Assembly (NCBI GenBank): GCA_017859995.1
Contig: JAFJUR010000001.1
Coordinates: forward strand, 1 to 52,784
Direction of reading: 5' to 3'
Origin: Holophagaceae bacterium
GTDB taxonomy: Bacteria; Acidobacteriota; Holophagae; Holophagales; Holophagaceae
DNA length: 52,784 nt
Under the pieces are notes generated by a model. That model ran no database searches, was not told the origin of the DNA, and saw nothing but the letters and a program-made list of their open reading frames with translations. A program made the translations under genes and the position numbers. How positions within the stretch are numbered: position 1 is the stretch's first letter; every line of letters begins with the position of its first letter. Positions 44,444 to 52,784 of this stretch are shown here, piece after piece.

Positions 44444-46585
44444 GTGTCCCTCCGCTTCGCCACTGAACCACCCAGCTCCCGGCGCCTGCTGGGCCGGCAG
44501 GATCCCCAGGACCTGCTGCCGCGGCGCATGCCCTGGATCATGGGTGCCATGGCCTTCTGGGCCCTGCTCATCCTCCTGCGGCTGGTGTGGCTCCAGGGCA
44601 TCGAGCACAAGCGCTACCGCGCCAAGGCCGACCAGCAGCACACCACCGTGGTGCCGGTGCCGCCCATCCGGGGCGAGCTGCGGGACCGCCGCGGCGAGCC
44701 CCTGGCCATCTCCATCAAGGTCGAGAGCCTCTTCGCCGATCCCCGCGTGTTCTACCCGGACTACCGCGCCGGGCGCGGGGAGGAGCGGCTCTGGGGCAAC
44801 CCGGACCGCAAGTTCGCCAGCGAGGTGGCCGCGAAGCTGGCGCCGATCCTCGAGCAGACCCGGGGGCAGGTGCTGGACAAGCTCCTGCGGAAGAAGACCT
44901 TCGTCTACCTGGAACGCCACCTTCCGCCCGTGAAGGTGGCGGCCATCCGCGCCCTGAACCTGGACGGCATCGAGTTCCAGCCCGAGAGCCAGCGCTTCTA
45001 CCCCCGGGGCAGCCTCGCGGCGCAGATCATCGGCTTCACGAACATCGACGGCCTGGGCCAGCTGGGCATCGAGCAGACCTATGACAAGCAGCTGATGGGG
45101 GTGAAGGGCGAACTCATCGCCCCGCGGGACGCCCACGGCAAGCTGCTCATCCTGCAGGAGAACTACAGCCAGATCCCCGTGAACGGGGCCTCGCTGCAGC
45201 TGAGCCTGGACGCCTCCATCCAGCACATCGTGGAGGACGCCCTCGAGGAGGGGGTGCGGCTCTCCAGGCCCCGCACGGCCTACGCGGTGGTGGTGGATCC
45301 CCAGACGGGCGAGATCCTGGCCATGGCGGGCACGCCCACCTTCGACCCGAACCACATCCTGCCGAAGAAATTCCGGAACCGCGCCGAGTCGGAGCTGTCC
45401 AACGCCGAGCGCGAGGAGCTGCGCCGTGAGCTGGAGCGCCAGAAGGCCGCCCGCAAGGTCCACCCGGTGGAGGATGTCTACGAGCCCGGTTCGACCATGA
45501 AGATCTTCACAGCGGCCATCGCCCTGGAGGAGCGCAAGGTCCGCCTCGGCGAGCGCATCGACTGCCTCGGCGGGCGCTGGCTCTACAGCCCCAAGGTGCC
45601 GCCCATCACCGACACCCACCACCACGGCGTCCTGTCCTTCGAGGAGATCCTCTGGCAGAGCTCCAACGTCGGCGCCGCCAAGATCGGCATCCGCCTGGAC
45701 CCCGCCGTGCACTACCAGTACCTGCGCAAGTTCGGCTTCGGCGATGCCACGGGGCTCAACTTCCCCGGCGAGAGCGCCGGTCGCATGATCGCGCCGGACC
45801 GCTGGAGCGTGCCCACCCAGTACACCTTCTCCTACGGCTACGGCCTGAACACCACGCCGCTGCAGATCCTCATGGCCGGCTGCGCGCTGGCCAACGGCGG
45901 GAAGCTCATGCAGCCGATCCTCGTGCAGCGCATCTACAACGACAAGGGGCTCCTGCTGAAGGAGTTCAAGCCCACGGTGCGGGGCCAGGTGCTCACGGAG
46001 GAGACGGCGAACCTCATGAAGGAGACCCTCAAGGGCGTGATCACGCAAGGGACGGGCAAGCGGGCCAAGCTCGACAACGGGGTCGAAGCCTTCGGCAAGA
46101 CGGGCACCAGCCGCAAGCTCATCGACGGCAAGTACGATCCCCGGCGCCACTTCGCCTCCTTCATGGGCTTCTTCCCGGCGGACAAGCCGCAGTACGGCGT
46201 GCTCGTGATGCTGGACGACCCTGCGGGCGACACCACCGGCGGCGACGTGGCGGCCCCGCTCTTCAAGCGCATCGGCGACGGCATCCTGCGCTTCCGCGAG
46301 ACCTCGCCCGATCCGGACCGCGAGGCCGACCTCAAGCTCTCCCTGCGCGACTGGCCCGTGAGCGAGACAGACGAGGCCGCCGTGCACGTGGAGCGCGGCC
46401 GGGTGCCGGATCTCACAGGCCTGAGCCTCAAGGCCGCCATCCACCGGGTGGTGCTCGTGGGCGGCCAGCCCAAGGTGGAGGCCGCGCCGGGCGCCACCGC
46501 CACGCGCGTGCTGGGCCAGAGCCCCGAGCCGGGCACGCCGCTGGAACCGGGAGCGGTGGTCAAGATCAAAGCGGGGACCTCATGA
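44444..46585 (+). CDS. ftsI: peptidoglycan D,D-transpeptidase FtsI (PBP3) with C-terminal PASTA domain
   Basis: A 713-aa class B penicillin-binding protein that cross-links septal peptidoglycan. One helix near 34-50; PBP dimer domain about 70-240; transpeptidase with S350-T-M-K353, S406-S-N408 and K552-T-G. A PASTA domain (about 653-710) ends the protein, as in SpoVD and PBP2x. A charged helical stretch (about 313-342, rich in Glu, Arg and Lys) is inserted just before the active-site serine. The GTG at 44444 has no clear ribosome site; an ATG at 44528 would remove the cytoplasmic N-terminus. Confidence 0.94.
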   Translation: MSLRFATEPPSSRRLLGRQDPQDLLPRRMPWIMGAMAFWALLILLRLVWLQGIEHKRYRAKADQQHTTVVPVPPIRGELRDRRGEPLAISIKVESLFADPRVFYPDYRAGRGEERLWGNPDRKFASEVAAKLAPILEQTRGQVLDKLLRKKTFVYLERHLPPVKVAAIRALNLDGIEFQPESQRFYPRGSLAAQIIGFTNIDGLGQLGIEQTYDKQLMGVKGELIAPRDAHGKLLILQENYSQIPVNGASLQLSLDASIQHIVEDALEEGVRLSRPRTAYAVVVDPQTGEILAMAGTPTFDPNHILPKKFRNRAESELSNAEREELRRELERQKAARKVHPVEDVYEPGSTMKIFTAAIALEERKVRLGERIDCLGGRWLYSPKVPPITDTHHHGVLSFEEILWQSSNVGAAKIGIRLDPAVHYQYLRKFGFGDATGLNFPGESAGRMIAPDRWSVPTQYTFSYGYGLNTTPLQILMAGCALANGGKLMQPILVQRIYNDKGLLLKEFKPTVRGQVLTEETANLMKETLKGVITQGTGKRAKLDNGVEAFGKTGTSRKLIDGKYDPRRHFASFMGFFPADKPQYGVLVMLDDPAGDTTGGDVAAPLFKRIGDGILRFRETSPDPDREADLKLSLRDWPVSETDEAAVHVERGRVPDLTGLSLKAAIHRVVLVGGQPKVEAAPGATATRVLGQSPEPGTPLEPGAVVKIKAGTS

Positions 46586-48039
46586 ACCTGGACGCGCTCA
46601 TCGACGGGGTCGCCCGTCGCCACTCGGGACCGGATGTGGAGGTGGTGGACCTCACCTCCGACAGCCGTGAGGTGGGCCCAGGCTGGGCCTTCCTCGCCTT
46701 GAAGGGCGAGAAGGCCGACGGCGCCGCCTTCGCCGCCCAGGCCGTGGCCCGGGGCGCCTGCGCCGTCATTTCCGAATCGCCCGTGGCGGTGCCCGCCGAC
46801 GTGGCGGCCTGCACCTTCCTCGCCGAGCCGCGGCTGCGCATGGCGGAGATGGCCCGCCGGCTGCACGGCACGCCCGACGAGCGCCTGGCCCTCGTGGGCG
46901 TCACCGGCACCAACGGCAAAACCACCACCACCACCCTCATCCGCCAGCTGCTGCGCGGCGCGGGCCTCGGCTGCGGGCTGGTGGGCACCGTGCTGAACGC
47001 CGCGGGGGACCTGGAGGAAGAGGCGGTCCGCACCACGCCGGAAAGCCCGGCCTTCTACCGCTGGCTCGGCCGCAGCGTGCGGGCCGGGGACGCCGCCTCG
47101 GCGGTGGAGGTGAGCAGCCATGCCCTCTGCCTGGGCCGGGTCCATGGCGCGCGCTTCAAGGTGGGCGTCTTCACCAACCTCACCCAGGACCACCTCGACT
47201 ACCACGGCACCCTCGAGGCCTACTTCCAGGCCAAGGCCGCCCTGCGGGACCAGAGCGAGCGCTTCCTGGTGAACGGGGACGACCCCTACGGCCAGCGCCT
47301 CCTGGAGGGGGGCCGTTGCTGGAGCTATGCCCTGGACCACGAGGCGGACTACCGGGTCTCGGACCTGCGGCTGGGGCCCACGGGCACCACCTTCCACCTG
47401 CACGCCCTTCAGGGCGAGTTCGAGGTGGCCAGCCCGCTGCTCGGCCGCTTCAACGTCTACAACCTGCTGGCGGCCCTCGCCGCCGGCGCCGAGGCGGGCT
47501 TCGACCTGGGCCGGCTGGTGGCCGCCGTGCCGGCGGTGACGGGGGCCCCGGGGCGCCTCGAGCGGGTGGACTGCGGCCAGCCCTTCGGCGTGATGGTGGA
47601 CTACGCCCACACGCCGGACGCCCTCGAGAAGCTGCTGGCCGAGGGGAGACGGCTGCTGCCGCCGGGCGGTCGCCTGCATGTGCTGTTCGGCTGCGGCGGC
47701 GACCGGGACCGGACGAAGCGGCCCCTCATGGCCGCGGCGGTGGCGGCAGGGGCCGACGTGCTCTGGCACACCAGCGACAACCCGCGCACTGAGGATCCGG
47801 AGGCCATCCTGGACGACGCGGCGCCGGGCATCCCCGCGGCGCTCCGCGCCGATGCGGACCGCTACCACCGCGACGCCGACCGCCGCGAATCCGTGCGCCG
47901 GGCCCTGGCGGACTGCCGGCCCGGCGATCTGCTGCTGCTGGCGGGCAAGGGCCACGAGCCCTACCAGGAGATCCACGGCGTGAAGCATCCCTACAGCGAC
48001 CGCGGCGCGGTGGAAGCGGTGCTTGGAGCCTCGCGTTGA
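46582..48039 (+). CDS. murE: UDP-MurNAc-tripeptide synthetase MurE (meso-DAP type)
   Basis: A 485-aa Mur ligase adding the third residue of the peptidoglycan stem. The ATP loop is GVTGTNGKTTTT (about 109-120); SSHAL and TNLTQDHLDYHG follow. DNPRTEDP near 405 is the meso-diaminopimelate-specific motif (lysine enzymes lack the Arg). The ATG overlaps the ftsI stop by four bases. Confidence 0.97.
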   Translation: MNLDALIDGVARRHSGPDVEVVDLTSDSREVGPGWAFLALKGEKADGAAFAAQAVARGACAVISESPVAVPADVAACTFLAEPRLRMAEMARRLHGTPDERLALVGVTGTNGKTTTTTLIRQLLRGAGLGCGLVGTVLNAAGDLEEEAVRTTPESPAFYRWLGRSVRAGDAASAVEVSSHALCLGRVHGARFKVGVFTNLTQDHLDYHGTLEAYFQAKAALRDQSERFLVNGDDPYGQRLLEGGRCWSYALDHEADYRVSDLRLGPTGTTFHLHALQGEFEVASPLLGRFNVYNLLAALAAGAEAGFDLGRLVAAVPAVTGAPGRLERVDCGQPFGVMVDYAHTPDALEKLLAEGRRLLPPGGRLHVLFGCGGDRDRTKRPLMAAAVAAGADVLWHTSDNPRTEDPEAILDDAAPGIPAALRADADRYHRDADRRESVRRALADCRPGDLLLLAGKGHEPYQEIHGVKHPYSDRGAVEAVLGASR

Positions 48040-49037
48040 CCCGTCTGGTGCCGGTCGCGGGCCCTGACGACCCGATTCTCCGCGAGGCCGCGGCGATCCT
48101 CGCGGCGGGCGGGCTCGTGGCCTTCCCGACGGAGACGGTCTACGGCCTGGGCGCGGACGGCCTCAACCCGGAGGCGGTGGCCCGCATCTACGCGGCCAAG
48201 GGCCGCCCGGCGACCAATCCGGTGATCCTCCATGTGGACGGCCCCGCCTCGGCGCGGGTCCTGGTGTCCGACTGGCCGGCCGCGGCGCAGGCCCTGGCGG
48301 AGCGCTTCTGGCCGGGACCCCTCACCCTGGTGCTGCCCGCCTCGTCCGCCGTGCCCGCCATCGTCCGGGCCGGGGGCCCCTCGGTGGCCCTGCGCTGTCC
48401 CGCCCATCCCGTCGCCCTGGCACTCATCCGGGCCGTGGGGCGGCCCCTGGCGGCGCCCAGTGCCAACCGCAGCCAGCACCTGTCCCCCACCCGCGCCGAG
48501 CATGTGGCCTCAAGTCTGGGGGAGGCGGTCGATCTCATCCTGGACGGCGGCCCGACCCGGGCCGGCCTGGAATCCACGATCCTGGATCTTCGGGGCCTGG
48601 ACCAACCGGGCGGGCGGGCCCGCATCCTGCGGCCGGGGCCCGTCTCGTTGGCGGACCTGTCCGCGCTCATCGGTCCGCTGGAGACCTTCGAGGGGGCGGT
48701 GGCGGAGGGTGAGGTGCAGACCGCCCCGGGCATGGCCCAGCGCCACTATGCGCCCCGGGCCCGGCTCGAGCTGGTGGCGCCCGGTTCCGGAGTGGACGAG
48801 GCCGTAGGCCGGGTGGCCTACGTGGGCCTCGGCCGCCTGCCCGTGCTGCCGGCGGGCGTCCATGGCGTGCGGCTGCCCCTGGACGCCGAAGCCGTGGGCA
48901 CCCGGCTCTACGCCCTGCTGCACGAGCTCGACGACGCGGGGTTCGACCGCATCGTGATGGAGCGGGTGCCCGACAGCGACGCCTGGATGGCGGTGCGGGA
49001 CCGGCTGCGCCGCGCTTCGGCCCGGGAGATGCCATGA
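48036..49037 (+). CDS. tsaC: L-threonylcarbamoyladenylate synthase (Sua5/TsaC)
   Basis: A 333-aa two-domain protein: a YrdC domain (about 10-195: VAFPTETVYGLGADG, KGRPATNPVILHV, FWPGPLTLVL, LAAPSANRS) and a C-terminal Sua5 domain (about 225-330; APGMAQRHYAPRARL is the junction). It makes the intermediate for t6A in ANN-decoding tRNAs. The TTG start overlaps the murE stop and has GGAG seven bases ahead. Its place inside the dcw cluster between murE and murF is unusual, and four-base overlaps on both sides show it is firmly built in. Confidence 0.94.
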   Translation: MTRLVPVAGPDDPILREAAAILAAGGLVAFPTETVYGLGADGLNPEAVARIYAAKGRPATNPVILHVDGPASARVLVSDWPAAAQALAERFWPGPLTLVLPASSAVPAIVRAGGPSVALRCPAHPVALALIRAVGRPLAAPSANRSQHLSPTRAEHVASSLGEAVDLILDGGPTRAGLESTILDLRGLDQPGGRARILRPGPVSLADLSALIGPLETFEGAVAEGEVQTAPGMAQRHYAPRARLELVAPGSGVDEAVGRVAYVGLGRLPVLPAGVHGVRLPLDAEAVGTRLYALLHELDDAGFDRIVMERVPDSDAWMAVRDRLRRASAREMP

Positions 49038-50383
49038 GCCTCTGGTCCCTGTTCCAGGTCGCCTCCCAGGTGGGCGGCGAGGTGCTTGGAGTTGGCGCGG
49101 TGGTACCCGCCTCGCTCTCGCTGGACACCCGCACGATCCAGCCCGGCGCCTGCTTCGTGGCCTTGCGGGCCGAGCGGGACGGCCACGACTTCGCCGCGCA
49201 GGCGGTGGAGAAGGGGGCCGCCGCGCTGCTGGTGGACCATCCACTGGACAGCGACTGTCCACAGCTGGTGGTGCCCGACACCCTCGCCGCCCTGCAGCGC
49301 TGGGGCCAGGCCCGCCTGGCGGCCGTGCGGCCCCGCGTGGTCTTCGGCGTCACTGGCAGCGTGGGGAAGACCAGCACCAAGGAGCTGCTCGCGGCGGCCG
49401 TGGGCGGCTGGAAGACGCCCGGCAACCGCAACAACACCCTGGGCCTGCCGGAAGCCCTGGCCACGCTGCCCGAGGGCCTGGACGCCGCGGTGCTGGAGAT
49501 GGGCATGAGCACGCCCGGCGAGATCCGGCGGCTAACGGAGATCGCACCACTGGACGCGGGCCTGGTCACCCTGGTGGGCACGGCCCACATCGAATATTTC
49601 GAGCGCGGCCAGCAGGGCGTCGCGGAAGCCAAGGGCGAATTGGTGGCTGGCCTGAACCGGGGCGGCACCTGGGCCCACCTGGCCGCCGATCCCTGGTGCC
49701 GCTGGATCAGCGAGCAGCCCTGGGCGCGGCACGCGGTGGCCCTGCCCGTGGGCGAGGGCGAGGCCTTCGGCTGGGAGGACATCCGCAGCCTGGGCGCGGC
49801 CGGCTCGGCCTTCCGCCTGCGCACGCCGGGTGGCGGCCTCGACCTGCGCATCCAGCTGCCGGGCGACCACCAGGTGCGCAACGCCGCCCTGGCCGCGGCC
49901 CTGGCCCTCCACCTCGGCTTCGACGCCGGGCGCGTCGCTGCGGGTCTGGCGGCGGTGGCGCCCGAGCCCGGCCGCGGCCGCCTGCACGCCCTGGCCGGGG
50001 GCGGCTGCCTCCTGGATGAGACCTACAATGCCAGCGCAGATTCCATCCAGGCCTGCGCCCAGGCCCTGCTGCACCTGCCCGGCGGCGAGGCCGTGGCGAT
50101 CCTGGGCTGCATGCGGGAACTGGGCGGGGACGCGGCGAGGATCCACCGCGACACAGCCGCGGCCCTGAAACGCCTGGGCCTTTCCCGGCTCTTCGCCTAC
50201 GGCGATTTCGCCGAGAGCTACGCCGAAGGGTTCGGCGCGGGCGCGGCGGCCTTCCCGGATTTCGAGACCTTGCGCGATGACCCGTCGGGACTTTCCGCAA
50301 TTCCGCCCGGAGCCCGTATCCTGGTGAAGGGAAGCCGGTTCTGGCGCGCCGAGCGCGCGGTGGACTGGCTCCTGGCCCGCTGA
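49034..50383 (+). CDS. murF: UDP-MurNAc-tripeptide:D-Ala-D-Ala ligase MurF
   Basis: A 449-aa Mur ligase adding D-Ala-D-Ala. ATP loop FGVTGSVGKTSTKE (about 104-117), then the NRNNTLGLP and EMGMSTPGEI motifs typical of MurF, and LLDETYNASADS with the Mur-ligase C-terminal domain. The ATG overlaps the tsaC stop by four bases. Confidence 0.96.
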   Translation: MSLWSLFQVASQVGGEVLGVGAVVPASLSLDTRTIQPGACFVALRAERDGHDFAAQAVEKGAAALLVDHPLDSDCPQLVVPDTLAALQRWGQARLAAVRPRVVFGVTGSVGKTSTKELLAAAVGGWKTPGNRNNTLGLPEALATLPEGLDAAVLEMGMSTPGEIRRLTEIAPLDAGLVTLVGTAHIEYFERGQQGVAEAKGELVAGLNRGGTWAHLAADPWCRWISEQPWARHAVALPVGEGEAFGWEDIRSLGAAGSAFRLRTPGGGLDLRIQLPGDHQVRNAALAAALALHLGFDAGRVAAGLAAVAPEPGRGRLHALAGGGCLLDETYNASADSIQACAQALLHLPGGEAVAILGCMRELGGDAARIHRDTAAALKRLGLSRLFAYGDFAESYAEGFGAGAAAFPDFETLRDDPSGLSAIPPGARILVKGSRFWRAERAVDWLLAR

Positions 50384-50386
50384 CCC

Positions 50387-50442
50387 CTGATTCCTGATTC
50401 CTGCTTCCTGATTCTTGATTCCTGATTCCTGATTCCTGATTC
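50387..50442. repeat. eight-copy CTGATTC heptamer array between murF and mraY
   Basis: Eight consecutive 7-mers, six exact CTGATTC plus CTGCTTC (copy 3) and TTGATTC (copy 5), run from four bases after the murF stop to nine bases before the mraY ATG. The array fills the whole spacer and replaces any normal ribosome site for mraY. Confidence 0.95.
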
Positions 50443-50451
50443 GAGACACCC

Positions 50452-51540
50452 ATGCTCCCCTGGCTGCTCTATCCCTTCCGCGACGTGGTGCCGGGTATCT
50501 CGGTCTTCCGCTATGTCACCTTCCGCACGGCCATGGCCGCCGCGACCGCCATGGTGCTCAGCCTGCTGCTGGGCCCCTGGGTGATCCGCACGCTGACGGC
50601 CCTCAAGATGGGCCAGCACATCCGCGACGTAGGCCCCGAGCACCACCAGAAGAAGGCGGGCACCCCGACCATGGGCGGCATCCTGGTGCTGGTGGTGATC
50701 ACCGTGTCCACGGTGCTCTGGTGCGACCTCAAGAGCGGCGCGATCTGGGTGGCGCTCATGGCCCTGCTGGGCTTCGGCACGGTAGGCGCGTTCGACGACG
50801 CGCAGAAGCTGCTCAAGAAGCAGAACCTTGGGCTCACGAGCTGGCAGAAGATGGCCCTCCTCACGGGCATCTCGCTCGTGGTGGCCTGGCTCATCCTCCA
50901 CTTCGGCCTGCGGGGGACCGCCACCAGCCAGCTCTCCGTGCCTTTCTTCAAAAACTTCCGCCCCGACATCGGCCTGTTCCTCATTCCCTGGATCTGGCTG
51001 GTGATGGTGGGCACGAGCAACGCCGTGAACCTCACGGACGGCCTCGACGGCCTCGCCATCGGCGGCACGCTGATCGTGTCGCTCACCTACGCGATCCTCG
51101 CCTACAGCGTGGGCCACGCGAAGATCGCCGCCTACCTGGTGGTGCCCCACGTCCCCGGCGGCGCGGAGCTCTCCGTCTTCATGGGCGCCATGGCCGGGGC
51201 CTGCCTCGGGTTCCTCTGGTTCAACGCCCATCCCGCGGAGGTCTTCATGGGCGACACGGGCTCCCTGGGCCTGGGCGGCGCGCTGGGCACCGTGGCCGTG
51301 ATCATCAAGCAGGAGGTGCTGCTGGTCATCGCCGGAGGCCTCTTCGTGGTGGAGGCGGTCAGCGTCATCCTGCAGGTGGGCAGCTTCAAGCTGCGCGGGG
51401 GCAAGCGCATCTTCCGGATGGCGCCGTTCCACCATCACCTGGAGCTGGGCGGCCTGCAGGAAACCAAGGTCGTCATCCGCATGTGGATCACGGCGATCGT
51501 CTGCTCGATCCTCGCCCTGAGTTCCCTGAAGCTGCGCTAG
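50452..51540 (+). CDS. mraY: phospho-MurNAc-pentapeptide transferase MraY
   Basis: A 362-aa, ten-helix enzyme that forms lipid I from UDP-MurNAc-pentapeptide and undecaprenyl phosphate. KKAGTPTMGGILV (67-79), the FDDAQKL motif with the catalytic Asp pair, NAVNLTDGLDGLA, FMGDTGSLGLGGALG and APFHHHLELGG are all present. No ribosome site is visible, as the CTGATTC array precedes the ATG. Its TAG stop is shared, through CTAG, with the converging EAL gene. Confidence 0.97.
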   Translation: MLPWLLYPFRDVVPGISVFRYVTFRTAMAAATAMVLSLLLGPWVIRTLTALKMGQHIRDVGPEHHQKKAGTPTMGGILVLVVITVSTVLWCDLKSGAIWVALMALLGFGTVGAFDDAQKLLKKQNLGLTSWQKMALLTGISLVVAWLILHFGLRGTATSQLSVPFFKNFRPDIGLFLIPWIWLVMVGTSNAVNLTDGLDGLAIGGTLIVSLTYAILAYSVGHAKIAAYLVVPHVPGGAELSVFMGAMAGACLGFLWFNAHPAEVFMGDTGSLGLGGALGTVAVIIKQEVLLVIAGGLFVVEAVSVILQVGSFKLRGGKRIFRMAPFHHHLELGGLQETKVVIRMWITAIVCSILALSSLKLR

Positions 51541-52298
51541 ATCAACTCCGGCAGCACCGCGAGGGGCTTGGGCCCCGTGGGCCAGGGCTGACCCAGGATG
51601 AAGCCCTGTCCCCAGGGCACGTCCGCGTCCATCACCGCCTCCAGCTCCTCGAGGGTCTCGATGCCCTCGGCGATGAAGCCGATGCGCATGTGCTGGGCGA
51701 AGTGGGAGAGGGCGTTGAGGAGGGCGGCCTGGTAGGGGCGGCGGTGGACCTGCTCCACGAGGCTGCGGTCGGCCTTGATGAAGTCCGGCGCCAGGCGGGC
51801 CATGTGGGTGAGGCTCGCCACGCCGGCGCCCAGGTCGTCCACGGCCACGCGCAGCCCGAGGTCCCGCAGGCGGTTGGCGTAGCCCCGCAGCGCCTCGGGG
51901 TCATGCACGCCCTGGGATTCGGTGAACTCCATCACCACGCATTCCGTGGGGAAGGGAAGGTCGCCCAGCCAGCGGGGCAGGCAGTCCCAGAAGCCCGGCG
52001 CCTCGAGGCTCACGGGCTCGAGGTTCACGAAGTGCAGGTGGCTGCCATTGCCCTGGTGGGAGAGGGCCGTGAAGGTGGCCTCGAGAAAGCGCAGGTCCAG
52101 GGCGAGGCGATCGTGGGGCGCCAGGGACGGATCCTGGAGGATGGGGCCCACCGGATGGGTCATGCCTGATTCATCCAGGAGCCGCGCGAGGTACTCCTGG
52201 GCCACCATGCGGTTGTCGCGCAGCCGGTACATGGGCTGGACATGGGGCACGACGGCGCCCCTTCCACTCAGCAACTGCTCGACGATGGCCCTGGGCAT
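51537..52298 (-). CDS. EAL-domain protein (c-di-GMP phosphodiesterase-like) inside the dcw cluster
   Basis: A 253-aa stand-alone EAL domain. The motif reads QEYLARL in place of EALLR, but the remaining key positions look intact: Asn in FVNLEP, MEFTES, the DD pair in VAVDDLGAG, Lys in DFIKADRS, AEGIET and GQGFILGQP. Activity is plausible but unproven. No sensor or membrane part is attached. CGGAG precedes the ATG at 52296-52298. It is transcribed against mraY and murD from the 99-base spacer shared with murD. Confidence 0.88.
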   Translation of the reverse strand: MPRAIVEQLLSGRGAVVPHVQPMYRLRDNRMVAQEYLARLLDESGMTHPVGPILQDPSLAPHDRLALDLRFLEATFTALSHQGNGSHLHFVNLEPVSLEAPGFWDCLPRWLGDLPFPTECVVMEFTESQGVHDPEALRGYANRLRDLGLRVAVDDLGAGVASLTHMARLAPDFIKADRSLVEQVHRRPYQAALLNALSHFAQHMRIGFIAEGIETLEELEAVMDADVPWGQGFILGQPWPTGPKPLAVLPELI

Positions 52299-52397
52299 GT
52301 CCACTCCGCGCTCATTCGAGGGCTCAAACCCAGTGTATCGCGGCGGGAGGCTGGTGTCCCCGCCCCCGGGCCCCGCTACTCTGGACGGGGAGGAACC

Positions 52398-52784
52398 ATG
52401 CGGACGGTGGTCATGGGAGCGGGGCGCTCGGGGCTGGCGGCGGCCCGGTATCTGTCGCAGCAGGGCCGCCCCGTCGTCCTCACGGACAGCCGCCCCGATC
52501 CCGGAGAGGCCCTGGAGCTGAATCTCGCCCTGGCGGGCATTCCCGGCGTGTGGGGGGCGCATCCCTCCTCTCTGCTCGACCGCTGCGGCGAGCTCATCAT
52601 CAGCCCGGGCATTCCGCGCACGGCGCCCTTTGTCGCGGAGGCCCTCGGCCGGGGCATTCCGGTCATCGGTGAAGTGGAACTGGCTCACCGGGTGCTGCGG
52701 GAACGCAACGACGGCAGCCGCGTGCTGGCGGTCACCGGAACCAACGGCAAGAGCACCACCACCGACCTGACGGCGCACCTGCTG
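52398..52784 (+). CDS. murD: UDP-MurNAc-L-Ala:D-Glu ligase MurD, N-terminal part (runs off right edge)
   Basis: 129 codons are present. It opens MRTVVMGAGRSGLAAARYL, the MurD Rossmann start, continues with TDSRPDPGEAL, LIISPGIPRTAPFV and PVIGEVELA, and ends in the ATP loop TGTNGKSTTTDL, all in MurD order. GGGGAGG is five to seven bases ahead of the ATG. It resumes the dcw cluster after the opposite-strand EAL gene. Confidence 0.93.
   Translation, partial: MRTVVMGAGRSGLAAARYLSQQGRPVVLTDSRPDPGEALELNLALAGIPGVWGAHPSSLLDRCGELIISPGIPRTAPFVAEALGRGIPVIGEVELAHRVLRERNDGSRVLAVTGTNGKSTTTDLTAHLL

Noticed and set aside
50387-50442. The CTGATTC array as a CRISPR or integration site
   Set aside because: The units are 7 bases without spacers, and there are no cas or integrase genes nearby.

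Overview
The window reads as chromosomal DNA of a GC-rich, Gram-negative-type bacterium. An outer-membrane porin, a TolC-type channel, a meso-diaminopimelate-type MurE and the general gene content fit Acidobacteriota, class Holophagae (Geothrix/Holophaga-like). That placement is an inference from gene content and style, not from a marker-gene search. Coding density is high, third codon positions are mostly G or C, and many neighbouring genes overlap by 1-11 bases. I saw no rRNA, tRNA, CRISPR array, insertion sequence or prophage gene.

Layout. 1-4.7 kb: start of an ABC-transporter ATPase gene, undecaprenyl-diphosphatase (uppP), threonine aldolase, a small solute-binding-like protein, the YicC RNase and an Ig-like lipoprotein. 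4.7-16 kb: a complete branched-chain amino-acid locus. A LysR regulator, leuC and leuD form one operon; divergent from it runs leuA, a 38-aa ORF, leuB, a Val/Leu/Ile-rich 44-aa ORF with a terminator, then ilvD, ilvB, ilvN and ilvC. A TTATG-N4-CATAA operator candidate lies in the AT-rich divergent spacer. 16-22 kb: a two-domain nitronate monooxygenase-like protein, then trmL, a B12-binding subunit, radA and an unknown gene in one operon, a HIT protein and a bacteriohemerythrin. Two copies of a hairpin-forming repeat lie at 14.86 and 17.86 kb.

22-32 kb: an arsenic operon (arsR, acr3, a rhodanese-ArsC fusion) followed by a DsrE protein, and facing it a heavy-metal RND efflux operon (ArsR/SmtB regulator, a small CX3C protein, TolC-like, membrane-fusion and CusA-like subunits) preceded by a PepSY protein. 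32-42 kb: a potassium-uptake operon: porin, a 59-aa membrane ORF, kdpF, kdpA, a 45-aa membrane ORF, kdpB, kdpC, kdpD, kdpE. Four phased hexamers upstream are a good candidate KdpE site. 42-52.8 kb: the division and cell-wall (dcw) cluster: mraZ, rsmH, ftsL, ftsI, murE, tsaC/sua5, murF, mraY, then murD running off the right edge, with an EAL-domain gene on the opposite strand between mraY and murD. Five AGTGG boxes at exact 10-bp spacing form a likely MraZ operator.

The most interesting points are several small genes and control elements that an automatic annotation would probably miss: the putative ilv attenuator, the 38-aa leu ORF, the CX3C metal-operon protein, the small Kdp-operon membrane ORFs, and the regulatory repeats at kdp and mraZ. 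No single element proves an undescribed system; each is stated with a test.
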